In this document: one piece after another, positions 1 through 5,931 of the stretch
How positions within the stretch are numbered: the stretch's first letter is position 1
Layout of the letters: every line of letters starts with the position of its first letter
Assembly: GCA_021845835.1 (NCBI GenBank)
Contig: JAJZVE010000192.1
Coordinates: forward strand, 1-8,061
Reading direction: 5' to 3'
Length of the DNA stretch: 8,061 nucleotides
Origin: Pseudomonadota bacterium
Lineage (GTDB): Bacteria > Pseudomonadota > Alphaproteobacteria > Acetobacterales > Acetobacteraceae
Position numbers and translations under genes: made by a program
The notes under the pieces: generated by a model
Seen by the model: the letters and a program-made list of their open reading frames with translations, nothing else
Databases searched by the model: none
Told to the model about the DNA's origin: nothing

Positions 1-301
1 CTGTCCATCCAACTCGGTCTCGACAACCTGTTGGAATCACACCTCTCCCGGCCAGCCAACCCCGGTTACGCAGGCGTTTCGAGACGGCCTCTAATCCAAC
101 CTTACTCTGCGGGCCCGGGGTCGCAAACCACTGCTGGCAGCCTACAAACACGAGCGTCTGCTTGTCGCCCTTGCGCGCTTCAAAGCGGCCATTGCCCTGC
201 CGCTCAGACTTGGCCTTGAGCCGAATGACCGGTATCCGTGCGGCCCGGCCCGCAAGCGGACCGTCGCAAATCCACCTGTTGAAGACATTCAAACCGACAC
301 A
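1..301. other. Unassigned left-edge region with overlapping open frames
   Basis: No gene here can be named. GC content is about 61% by hand count, lower than the rest. On the minus strand a frame is open from just below a TAG at 304-302 to the left edge (about 100 codons, roughly 65% GC at third positions). It has no ATG; the only alternative starts are TTG at 292 and an internal GTG, without a convincing ribosome site. Part of it reads RLKAKSERQGNGRFEARKGD and VFVGCQQWFATPGPQ, which I do not recognise. On the plus strand, frame 3 is also open from the edge to a TAG near 332, and frame 2 from 95 to about 446, well into antisense cysK. So either a gene fragment, possibly the end of an accessory gene lying further left, or degraded intergenic DNA. 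No tRNA or T-tract terminator was seen. Confidence 0.3.
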
Positions 302-348
302 CTACGACGAGTCGCGAAAATTCAGTCGATAGCTGAACGCGCCCTGAG

Positions 349-1398
349 CTACCCCCCCATCCGCGCGCTCGGCGTAGACCGCGAAATCTCCAGCTCCGCC
401 TCCGTCATATCCGCCGGGATATCGGCGAACAGCGGTGTGCTCAGATAGCGCTCGCCGGTATCGGGCAGCATGCACAGCACCGTGGCCCCTTTCGGCGCCG
501 TGCGGCATACCTCCAGCGCACCCGCGAACGTGCCGCCGGCGGAGATGCCGACGAAGATGCCTTCCTTCTGCGCCAGTTGCCGGCTCCAGTGCAGCGCGTC
601 GGCGCCGGGGATGGTCACGATGCGGTCGATCACGCCCATGTCCATCACGTCGCCGGTGATTTTGGGCACGAAGTCCGGGCTCCAGCCCTGCATCGGGTGC
701 GGCTTCCAGACCGCGTTTGGCGCCGCCGGGGTGCCGTCCGGGTTTCTCTGCTGCGCCGCGCCGCTGGTCAGCATCGGCGCCTCCGCCGGTTCGCAGACGA
801 CGATCTTCGTCTCCGGCCGCTCCTTCGCCAGCACGCGCGCGACACCCTTCAATGTGCCGCCGGTGCCGAAGCCGGTCACCCAGTAATCCAGCGCCTCGCC
901 CTTGAAATCCTCCAGGATTTCCCGCGCCGTGGTGCGCGAATGCATGTCGGGATTGGCCTCGTTCTCGAACTGGCGGGTGAGGAACCAGCCATGCGCGGCG
1001 GCGAGTTCCTGCGCCTTCTTCACCATGCCCATGCCGCGCTCGGCCGCCGGCGTCAGCACCACGCGCGCACCGAGGAAGCGCATCAGCCGGCGCCGCTCGA
1101 CGCTGAACGTTTCGGTCATCGTGATGACCAGCGGATAGCCCTTCTGCGCGCACACCATGGCGAGGCCAATGCCGGTGTTGCCGCTGGTCGCCTCCACCAC
1201 GGTCTGGCCGGGCTTGAGTTCCCCGCTCTGCTCCGCCGCCTCGATGACGCCGAGCGCGAGGCGGTCCTTCACCGACCCCAGCGGGTTGAACGCCTCGATC
1301 TTGACGAACAGGTTCACGTCCGGCGGCGCCAGCCGGCCGATGCGGACCACCGGTGTGTTGCCCACGGTCTCCAGGATATTCGCGAATCGGCGCCCCAT
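349..1398 (-). CDS. cysK: Cysteine synthase (O-acetylserine sulfhydrylase), CysK-type
   Basis: A PLP-dependent enzyme that converts O-acetyl-L-serine and sulfide to L-cysteine in the cytoplasm, the last step of sulfate assimilation. The 349-residue protein shows the fold-type II landmarks in order: NPLGSVKDR with the Schiff-base lysine K44, the substrate loop TSGNTG (71-76), ERRRLMRFLGA (101-111), the phosphate-binding GTGGT (178-182), GISAGG (284-289) with the serine expected to face the pyridine nitrogen, and the near-C-terminal ERYLSTPLF. It is longer than the usual 310-325 residues, mainly because of about 15 extra residues (213-235) before PMQGWSPDF and a longer tail. ATG 1398 is chosen because GGGAG sits 7 bases upstream and homology begins at once; ATGs at 1440 and 1467 would add non-conserved residues. 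The stop is TAG. The next upstream gene on this strand ends 116 bases away, so it may have its own promoter. A CysM-like or cystathionine beta-synthase-like role is less likely because the CysK motifs fit throughout. Confidence 0.93.
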   Translation of the reverse strand: MGRRFANILETVGNTPVVRIGRLAPPDVNLFVKIEAFNPLGSVKDRLALGVIEAAEQSGELKPGQTVVEATSGNTGIGLAMVCAQKGYPLVITMTETFSVERRRLMRFLGARVVLTPAAERGMGMVKKAQELAAAHGWFLTRQFENEANPDMHSRTTAREILEDFKGEALDYWVTGFGTGGTLKGVARVLAKERPETKIVVCEPAEAPMLTSGAAQQRNPDGTPAAPNAVWKPHPMQGWSPDFVPKITGDVMDMGVIDRIVTIPGADALHWSRQLAQKEGIFVGISAGGTFAGALEVCRTAPKGATVLCMLPDTGERYLSTPLFADIPADMTEAELEISRSTPSARMGG

Positions 1399-1514
1399 CG
1401 GTGTCTCCCTGTCCTGCCCGCGGATTGCGGCTGTCGCCATGTCATACACGATGCCGTGGCGAGGCACCTAAACCGAACGTGAATGGCCGCCCCCGGGTGC
1501 GGCGGCGGCGGTGC

Positions 1515-2312
1515 TCAGTCGTTCACGACGTTGAAGCGGCGCAGTTGCTCCGGCGTCAGCGGGCGCGGCGTGTCGTTCGGGATATCGGCGAACTCGGTCA
1601 GGAAATCCAGCGACAACTGCATGCGCAGCAGGAACTGGCCGATCTTCGCCGCGGTCTTGGCCGAATATTGCTGGATCAGCTTGATCTCCTCGCTGATCGT
1701 CCGCTCGCGCAGGAACGCGCCGAGCGACTCGCGGCGCTGCGCCAGCACCGCCTGCACGGCGGCGGGATCGAGCTGCGTGTCGGGGAAGCGGTTGTTGAAC
1801 GCCGCGATATCGGTCGGCGGGCTGCGCACGTCGCGCGCCACTTCATCGGCCAGCGCCACGCCGTTGGCGAACATATGCACCTCGAACTGCGCGCCCGGGT
1901 CGATGCTGCGGATCACGCCGCCCATGAAGGCGAAGTTGCACGCGCTGGCGCAGCGCGCCCCGCGCGGCACGCGGGCGGCAAGGCCGCGGGCGCGCATCGT
2001 GTAGCCCATCTGCAGCCCTTCATCGAGCAGCCCGCCGGGCGAGAAGAACTGCACCTCGTCGATCGGCCCGGCCTGGCGCAGCGCCTCGGCGAAGCGCGCC
2101 GCGTCGCCCTGGCCGATGCCGCCCCAGGCCAGCACGATGCGGGCCGCACCGTGCGGGACGGCGGCGAAATGCATGTGCGGCGTCGTCGCGACCTCGGCCC
2201 AGGTCAGCGCGGACGGCGGCGCCTCCAGCGCCTGCGCCCGCGCGTGCGGCACCGCCGCGCCGCCGAGCGCGCCTGCCAGCGCCAGCGCGCGCAGCGCCCG
2301 CCGCGGCGTCAT
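1515..2312 (-). CDS. Secreted ClpP-fold protein of the COG3904 type
   Basis: The predicted 265-residue protein begins with a Sec signal peptide: RR at 4-5, a hydrophobic stretch at 6-21, and probable cleavage after ARA (24-26). The core resembles predicted periplasmic proteins with a ClpP/crotonase fold (COG3904 type). It has FFSPGGLLDEGL (89-100), then RCASACNFAFMGG (120-132), where Ser123 occupies the nucleophile position of ClpP-like proteases, then DPGAQFEVHMF (138-148), where His146 is the likely catalytic-histidine counterpart. The acidic third residue cannot be assigned by eye. The C-terminal third (about 160-265) is mostly helical and charged, with nothing recognised. The start is ATG 2312, with GAGGTG directly before it and only 4 bases after the TGA of the upstream lipoprotein gene (TGAGGTGATG), so the two are probably translationally coupled. 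The fold call is reasonably firm; protease activity and substrate are unknown. Confidence 0.78.
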   Translation of the reverse strand: MTPRRALRALALAGALGGAAVPHARAQALEAPPSALTWAEVATTPHMHFAAVPHGAARIVLAWGGIGQGDAARFAEALRQAGPIDEVQFFSPGGLLDEGLQMGYTMRARGLAARVPRGARCASACNFAFMGGVIRSIDPGAQFEVHMFANGVALADEVARDVRSPPTDIAAFNNRFPDTQLDPAAVQAVLAQRRESLGAFLRERTISEEIKLIQQYSAKTAAKIGQFLLRMQLSLDFLTEFADIPNDTPRPLTPEQLRRFNVVND

Positions 2313-2316
2313 CACC

Positions 2317-2817
2317 TCAGGCCTGCTTGGTCCAGGAGCCGCCCGGGCCGCGGCAGAAGCGCGTGTTCTGCGTGGTCTGCTGGCCGTTGATGTAGGCGAT
2401 CTCCCGCACGTCGCGGCACTGCCCGCCATCGGCCTGCGGCTGCACCCCCACCACCTGCGCCGCGCCGTTCACGCCGGTCTGGCTGGGCGAGGACCAGGTG
2501 ACCGGCTGCCCGGCCTGCCCCGGCGCCACCGGCTCCGCCAGCGCCTGGCTGGTCGCAGTTTCGGCCCGCTGGCGCTCGGCCGCGTCCAGATGCGCGCCGA
2601 TGGCGCTGCCGACCAGATAGCCGCCGATCGAGCCGAGCACGCCGACGATCAGCGCGCCGCTGCCGCCGAAACTGTTGCCGAGCAGCCCGCCCGCGATCGC
2701 CCCCGCGGCGCCGCCGAGCAGCCCGCCGGCCTGCTGGTCATTCTGCATCCCCGGTACATTCTGGCATGCTGACACCGACATCGCCGCCGCCAGCACCAAT
2801 CCCCCCGCGCGCCGCAT
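2317..2817 (-). CDS. Glycine-zipper outer-membrane lipoprotein (17 kDa surface antigen type)
   Basis: A 166-residue predicted lipoprotein. The signal peptide ends in a lipobox, SVSAC, with the lipidated Cys18; residue +2 is Gln rather than Asp, which favours outer-membrane sorting. Residues 30-76 form a glycine zipper (AGGLLGGAAGAIAGGLLG, then GVLGSIGGYLVGSAIG), as in the Rick_17kDa_Anti family, able to make a two-helix membrane hairpin. The C-terminal part keeps the family pattern of QCRDVRE, then INGQQ, then FCRGPGGSW, with Cys134 and Cys155 positioned for a possible disulfide. The start is ATG 2817, chosen because the signal peptide begins there; GAGGAG and GGGG lie upstream. Longer readings up to 3009 would run into pyrB on the other strand. 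The gene ends 4 bases before the ClpP-fold gene and is divergent from pyrB. These proteins are thought to stabilise or modulate the envelope; no exact function is claimed. Confidence 0.85.
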   Translation of the reverse strand: MRRAGGLVLAAAMSVSACQNVPGMQNDQQAGGLLGGAAGAIAGGLLGNSFGGSGALIVGVLGSIGGYLVGSAIGAHLDAAERQRAETATSQALAEPVAPGQAGQPVTWSSPSQTGVNGAAQVVGVQPQADGGQCRDVREIAYINGQQTTQNTRFCRGPGGSWTKQA

Positions 2818-2847
2818 ACCGCCCCGCTCCTCCCCCGCCCGCGCGCG

Positions 2848-2877
2848 ATCGTAACGGGCGCAGCCGCGCGACGGCAA
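2848..2877 (-). promoter_or_regulatory. Candidate sigma-70-like promoter for the lipoprotein/ClpP-fold operon
   Basis: Read on the minus strand, TTGCCG (2877-2872) and TACGAT (2853-2848) are separated by 18 bases. Each matches the sigma-70 consensus at four of six positions. The predicted transcript would start near 2841, about 24 bases before ATG 2817, leaving room for the GAGGAG at 2833-2828. GC-rich alphaproteobacterial promoters are poorly conserved, so this is a suggestion only. I found no equally good promoter for pyrB in the same 94-base spacer. Confidence 0.33.
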
Positions 2878-2911
2878 GCGCGGAGGCGCCGCCGCTGGCG
2901 GGGACGCCGCC

Positions 2912-3880
2912 ATGCCGCTACCGTGCGCCCCGGTCCGGGAATGGGGCGACCCGCACGTGATGCGACACCTGCTGGCGATCGAGGGCATGCACAGGCCGAC
3001 GATCGCCACCCTGCTCGACCTCGCCGAGAGCTACGTGCTGCTCAACCGCAGCGGCAAGACGCCACGCGACCGGCTGCGCGGGCGCACGCTGATCAACCTG
3101 TTCTTCGAGGACTCCACCCGCACCCGCACCAGTTTCGAACTGGCCGGCAAGCGGCTCGGCGCCGACGTGATCAACATGACCGTCGGCAGCAGCAGCGTGA
3201 ACAAGGGCGAGACGCTGCTCGACACCGCGGCGACGCTGAACGCGATGAACTGCGATCTGCTGGTGGTGCGCCATGCGCAATCCGGCGCGCCGGCCCTGCT
3301 GGCGCGCAAGGTCGATGCCGCCGTCATCAACGCCGGCGACGGCACGCACGAGCATCCGACGCAGGCGCTGCTCGACGCGCTCACCATCCGCCGCCATCGC
3401 GGCACGCTGGAGAACCTGACGGTCGCGATCTGCGGCGACGTGCTGCATTCCCGCGTCGCCCGCTCCAACATCCATCTGCTCGGGGCGATGGGCGCGCGCG
3501 TGCGGCTGGTCGGCCCGCCGACGCTGCTGCCGGCGGCGGCGGAACGGCTCGGCGTCGTGGTGTTCCACGACATGGCGGCGGGGCTGGCGGGCGCCGACGT
3601 GGTGATGATGCTGCGCCTGCAGCAAGAACGGATGGCACGCGGCCTGGTGCCCAGCGCACGCGAGTATTTCCGCTTCTACGGCCTCGACATGCAGAAACTC
3701 GCGCTGGCGAAGCCGGATGCGCTGGTGATGCATCCCGGCCCGATGAACCGCGGCGTCGAGATCGACAGCGAGGTCGCCGACCATCCGACGCGCAGCGTCA
3801 TCCGCGAGCAGGTGGAGATGGGGGTCGCCGTGCGCATGGCGGTGCTGGACGTGCTGGCGCGGTCAGGAACCGGCCGATGA
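2912..3880 (+). CDS. pyrB: Aspartate carbamoyltransferase catalytic subunit
   Basis: Catalyses carbamoyl phosphate + L-aspartate to N-carbamoyl-L-aspartate, the committed step of pyrimidine synthesis, in the cytoplasm. All signature elements are present in the 322-residue product: STRTRTS (68-74) for carbamoyl phosphate, S94/K98 in SSSVNKGE as the active-site loop contributed to a neighbouring subunit, HPTQALLD (148-155), [12 protein letters not shown] (176-187), R235 and Q237 in MLRLQQER for aspartate, and HPGPMNRG (274-281). The start is uncertain. ATG 2912 gives 322 residues with a weak GGGG upstream; ATG 2960 (with GTG 2957 beside it) gives 306 residues and starts close to the conserved HLLAIEG. 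E. coli PyrB has about 310 residues. Its TGA overlaps the ATG of the pyrC-like gene, so the two are made together, as in Pseudomonas-type ATCases where PyrB is assembled with an inactive dihydroorotase homologue. No pyrI regulatory subunit gene is present nearby. Confidence 0.95.
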   Translation: MPLPCAPVREWGDPHVMRHLLAIEGMHRPTIATLLDLAESYVLLNRSGKTPRDRLRGRTLINLFFEDSTRTRTSFELAGKRLGADVINMTVGSSSVNKGETLLDTAATLNAMNCDLLVVRHAQSGAPALLARKVDAAVINAGDGTHEHPTQALLDALTIRRHRGTLENLTVAICGDVLHSRVARSNIHLLGAMGARVRLVGPPTLLPAAAERLGVVVFHDMAAGLAGADVVMMLRLQQERMARGLVPSAREYFRFYGLDMQKLALAKPDALVMHPGPMNRGVEIDSEVADHPTRSVIREQVEMGVAVRMAVLDVLARSGTGR

Positions 3881-5154
3881 CCGATCTTCTGTTCACCAAT
3901 GTCCGCCTGCTCGACCCGGCGAGCGGCCTGGATGCACCGGGCGAATTGCTGGTGCGCAACGGAACCGTCGCCGATCTCGGCGCCGGGCTGGGTCGCCCGG
4001 ACGGGATCGCGACGCTGGATGGCGGCGGCGCGGTGCTCTGCCCCGGCCTCATCGATATGCGCGTCGGCCTCGGCGAGCCGGGCGAGGAGCACCGCGAGAC
4101 GGTGGCCTCGGCGGCGCAGGCGGCTGCGTTCGGCGGCATCACCACGGTCGCGGTGCTGCCGGACAGCCGGCGCGCGATCGACGACCCGGCGCTGGTGCGC
4201 CTGCTGCGTGCCCGCGGCGAGGAAACCGGCAGCCTGACCGTGCTGCCCTACGGCGCGCTGACGCGCGGCTGCCGCGGCGACGAGCTGGCGGAGCTCGGCC
4301 TGCTGCGCGAAGCCGGCGCGGTCGCCTTCACCGACGGCGCCCACGCCATCGGCCCGGCGCGGCTGATGCGGCTCGCCCTCAGCTACGCCGCCGCTTTCGG
4401 CGCCCGCATCGTGCAGCACCCGGAGGAGCCGTCGCTGGCCGACGGCGGCGCGGCGACCGAGGGGGAACTCGCGACGCGGCTCGGCCTGCCCGGCATCCCG
4501 GCGGCGGCCGAGGCGATCCTGGTGGCGCGCGACATACGGCTCGCGCAACTGACCGGCGGCGCGGTGCATTTCGCCCATGTCACCACGGCGGAGGCGCTGA
4601 CGCTGATCCGGCGCGGCAAGGACGCGGGCGTCAGCGTCACCTGCGACACCGCGCCGCCCTATTTCGACCTGAACGAGACCGCCATCGGCGACTGGCGCAC
4701 CTTTGCCAAGCTCTCGCCGCCGCTGCGGGCGGAGGCAGACCGGCAGGCGGTGGCGGCGGCGCTGGCGGACGGGACGATCGATGCGGTGGCGAGCGACCAC
4801 CAGCCGCACGACCCGGATGACAAGCGCCTCCCCTTCGCCCAGGCCGCCGCCGGCGGCACCGGGCTGGCGACGCTGCTCGGCGTGACCCTGGCGCAGGTGC
4901 ATGGCGGCACGCTGGCGCTGTCCAGGGCGATCGAGCTGCTGACGGTGGCACCTGCCCGGCTGCTGGGCGCGACCGCCGGCACGCTGGCGAAAGGCGCGCC
5001 CGCCGATCTTTGTCTGTTCGATCCGGAACGGAGCTGGCGGGTCGTTGCCGGGTCGCTGCCGGGCAAGGCGCAGAACACGCCGTTCGACGGGCGCGCGCTG
5101 GAGGGGCGGGTGCTGGGGACGTGGAAGGCGGGGCGGCGCGTGTCCGGCGGATAG
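3877..5154 (+). CDS. pyrX: Dihydroorotase-like PyrC' (PyrX), probably non-catalytic
   Basis: A 425-residue amidohydrolase-fold protein of type I dihydroorotase length and layout. It starts at ATG 3877, overlapping the pyrB stop (ATGA), with AGGAA a few bases upstream. In active enzymes the first metal strand reads DxHxHLREPG; here it is [10 protein letters not shown] (60-69). Both metal histidines (now R62 and G64) and the substrate-carboxylate arginine (now G66) are therefore gone. Other ligand positions survive: D153 in AFTDG, H181 in QHPEE, H234 in FAHVTTAE and D307 in ASDHQPH. The usual TPHH stretch reads APPYF (259-263). The frame is intact and well conserved in pattern, so this is not a pseudogene. 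By analogy with the Pseudomonas PyrC' partner, it likely forms a structural complex with PyrB rather than cyclising carbamoyl aspartate. Databases often label such proteins dihydroorotase (pyrC); the fold is certain, the lack of activity is inferred. Confidence 0.88.
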   Translation: MTDLLFTNVRLLDPASGLDAPGELLVRNGTVADLGAGLGRPDGIATLDGGGAVLCPGLIDMRVGLGEPGEEHRETVASAAQAAAFGGITTVAVLPDSRRAIDDPALVRLLRARGEETGSLTVLPYGALTRGCRGDELAELGLLREAGAVAFTDGAHAIGPARLMRLALSYAAAFGARIVQHPEEPSLADGGAATEGELATRLGLPGIPAAAEAILVARDIRLAQLTGGAVHFAHVTTAEALTLIRRGKDAGVSVTCDTAPPYFDLNETAIGDWRTFAKLSPPLRAEADRQAVAAALADGTIDAVASDHQPHDPDDKRLPFAQAAAGGTGLATLLGVTLAQVHGGTLALSRAIELLTVAPARLLGATAGTLAKGAPADLCLFDPERSWRVVAGSLPGKAQNTPFDGRALEGRVLGTWKAGRRVSGG

Positions 5155-5161
5155 CGCCGCC
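5132..5161. terminator. GC-rich hairpin at the pyrC'/LTXXQ convergence
   Basis: GGCGGCGC (5132-5139) and GCGCCGCC (5154-5161) form a perfect 8-base-pair inverted repeat around a 14-base loop. The structure overlaps the end of pyrC' and lies in the tail-to-tail junction, where only 23 bases separate the two stop codons. It could slow or stop transcription from both sides. There is no T-run on either strand, so it is not a classical intrinsic terminator, and in DNA this GC-rich such repeats arise by chance. Confidence 0.25.
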
Positions 5162-5177
5162 GCCTGCCATGCGACCG

Positions 5178-5684
5178 TCAGGTCGGCGCGCCCGGCCGCA
5201 TCATGCCCATCATCCCGCGACGGGGCACGCGCAGGCCCGGCAGGCAGGTCGATGCCAGGGTCCGCTGCGCCGGCGTCAGCGACGGCAGCAGCTTCTGCGC
5301 CGCCTCATGCACCGTCGTGAACGCCTGCTGCCGCGCCTCGAACATCCGGTTCATCATGTCGCGGCGTTCCTCCCATGTCGCCGTCCCCATCGCCTCGTAC
5401 ATAATCTGATGCGCGCCCTGCATCTGCGTGGCCACGCCCTGCACCGTGTCGGCATAGTCGCGCCAGGCCGGTTCCTGCTGCAACGTGACGCCGAGCCCCG
5501 TCTTCAGCGCGTCGAGATAGCCCGCCGGATCGGTAAAGCCGCGCCCGAGACCCGGCCCCGGCCCCATCATGCCGGGACCCGCGCCTGTCCCGCCCGGCCC
5601 CATCGGCTGCGCCACCGCGGCAACCGCGCCGCCCAGAACGGCGGTCGCAGCCGCGAGCCGGATCAGCCGTGCCATGTCGTGCAT
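5178..5684 (-). CDS. Periplasmic LTXXQ-motif protein, Spy/CpxP-like, Met/Gly-rich ends
   Basis: A 168-residue predicted periplasmic protein. A Sec signal peptide covers about residues 1-25 (hydrophobic 10-24, cleavage near AVAQ). A flexible Gly/Pro/Met linker follows (27-49, with PGMMGPGPG). Then comes an alpha-helical body typical of the Spy/CpxP family: YLDALKTGLGVTLQQEPAW (56-74), where the first LTXXQ-like motif is degenerate (VTLQQ), and a full LTPAQ at 136-140. The tail is again Met-rich (GMMGMM, 157-162). Family members are small, helical periplasmic chaperones or stress sensors, often induced by envelope or metal stress. ATG 5684 is chosen because GGAGG lies 7 bases upstream; ATG 5675 is a possible internal alternative. 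The gene is divergent from the efflux operon and convergent with pyrC'. Metal or copper binding by the Met clusters is a guess, not a family certainty. Confidence 0.8.
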   Translation of the reverse strand: MHDMARLIRLAAATAVLGGAVAAVAQPMGPGGTGAGPGMMGPGPGLGRGFTDPAGYLDALKTGLGVTLQQEPAWRDYADTVQGVATQMQGAHQIMYEAMGTATWEERRDMMNRMFEARQQAFTTVHEAAQKLLPSLTPAQRTLASTCLPGLRVPRRGMMGMMRPGAPT

Positions 5685-5785
5685 CGTGATGCCTCCATTC
5701 TCCGCCGCACGCGCAGCGGCCCCGCGGCGGTGCAGGTCCGCCCCGTGCGACGGTGATACCTCGAACCCCGGCGCGCGCCGCTGCC

Positions 5786-5799
5786 TTGACGTGCGTCAA
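5786..5799. promoter_or_regulatory. FNR/FixK-type palindrome in the divergent spacer
   Basis: TTGACGTGCGTCAA is an inverted repeat with perfect 6-base arms around TG. It matches the TTGAY-N4-RTCAA half-site pattern bound by FNR/FixK-family regulators, which in alphaproteobacteria answer to low oxygen. Its centre is about 108 bases from the LTXXQ start codon and about 139 bases from the membrane fusion protein start, so either gene or both could be controlled. On the minus strand a weak TATCAC (5758-5753) lies downstream, but the spacing to the palindrome centre is about 37 bases rather than the roughly 32 expected for a classical class II activator site. Binding is inferred from pattern only. 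Confidence 0.5.
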
Positions 5800-5931
5800 C
5801 CTGACCCCGCACCTCCTCGCCTCGTGAGACCGACGTGCGGGGCGCCAGGCCGACTCTCGCCGGCGCGGCGGATCGGCTATATGCGGTCGCGCTTCCGGCA
5901 TGATGCCGAACGGAGATGGACCGGCCGCGCC

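Noticed and set aside
1399..1467. Upstream ATGs (1440, 1467) as cysK starts
   Set aside because: They add non-conserved residues and lack a ribosome site as good as the GGGAG before ATG 1398.
577..1482. Long plus-strand open frame opposite cysK (about 300 codons)
   Set aside because: It lies wholly across a well-supported cysteine synthase, is rich in His/Arg/Ala as expected for antisense reading of GC-rich genes, and has no recognisable domain.
1399..1514. Terminator or promoter between the ClpP-fold gene and cysK
   Set aside because: Only a 5-base-pair stem (GCCGC/GCGGC at 1486-1503) and a weak TATGAC were seen; no T-run and no fitting -35, so not called.
1353..2390. Plus-strand open frame of about 345 codons opposite the ClpP-fold gene
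   Set aside because: Arg/Ala/His-rich antisense shadow; the minus strand has signal peptide, family motifs and ribosome site.
2818..3009. 64-residue N-terminal extension of the lipoprotein gene
   Set aside because: It would bury the signal peptide and lipobox inside the protein and overlap the pyrB 5' end.
2923..3876. In-frame upstream extension of pyrC' to 743 residues
   Set aside because: The extension is an out-of-frame reading of pyrB with Arg/Ala-rich sequence; ATG 3877 has a ribosome site and the conserved N-terminus begins there, so there is no fusion.
3676..4902. Minus-strand open frame of about 408 codons opposite pyrB/pyrC'
   Set aside because: Antisense to two intact pyrimidine genes, low-complexity composition, no motif.
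5786..5814. TTGACG of the palindrome used as a -35 hexamer
   Set aside because: No acceptable -10 lies 16-18 bases away on either strand; the symmetrical activator-site reading fits better.
5569..5931. N-terminal extension of the adaptor frame upstream of 5932
   Set aside because: It would run through the start of the LTXXQ gene and the regulatory spacer and is unlike adaptor sequence.
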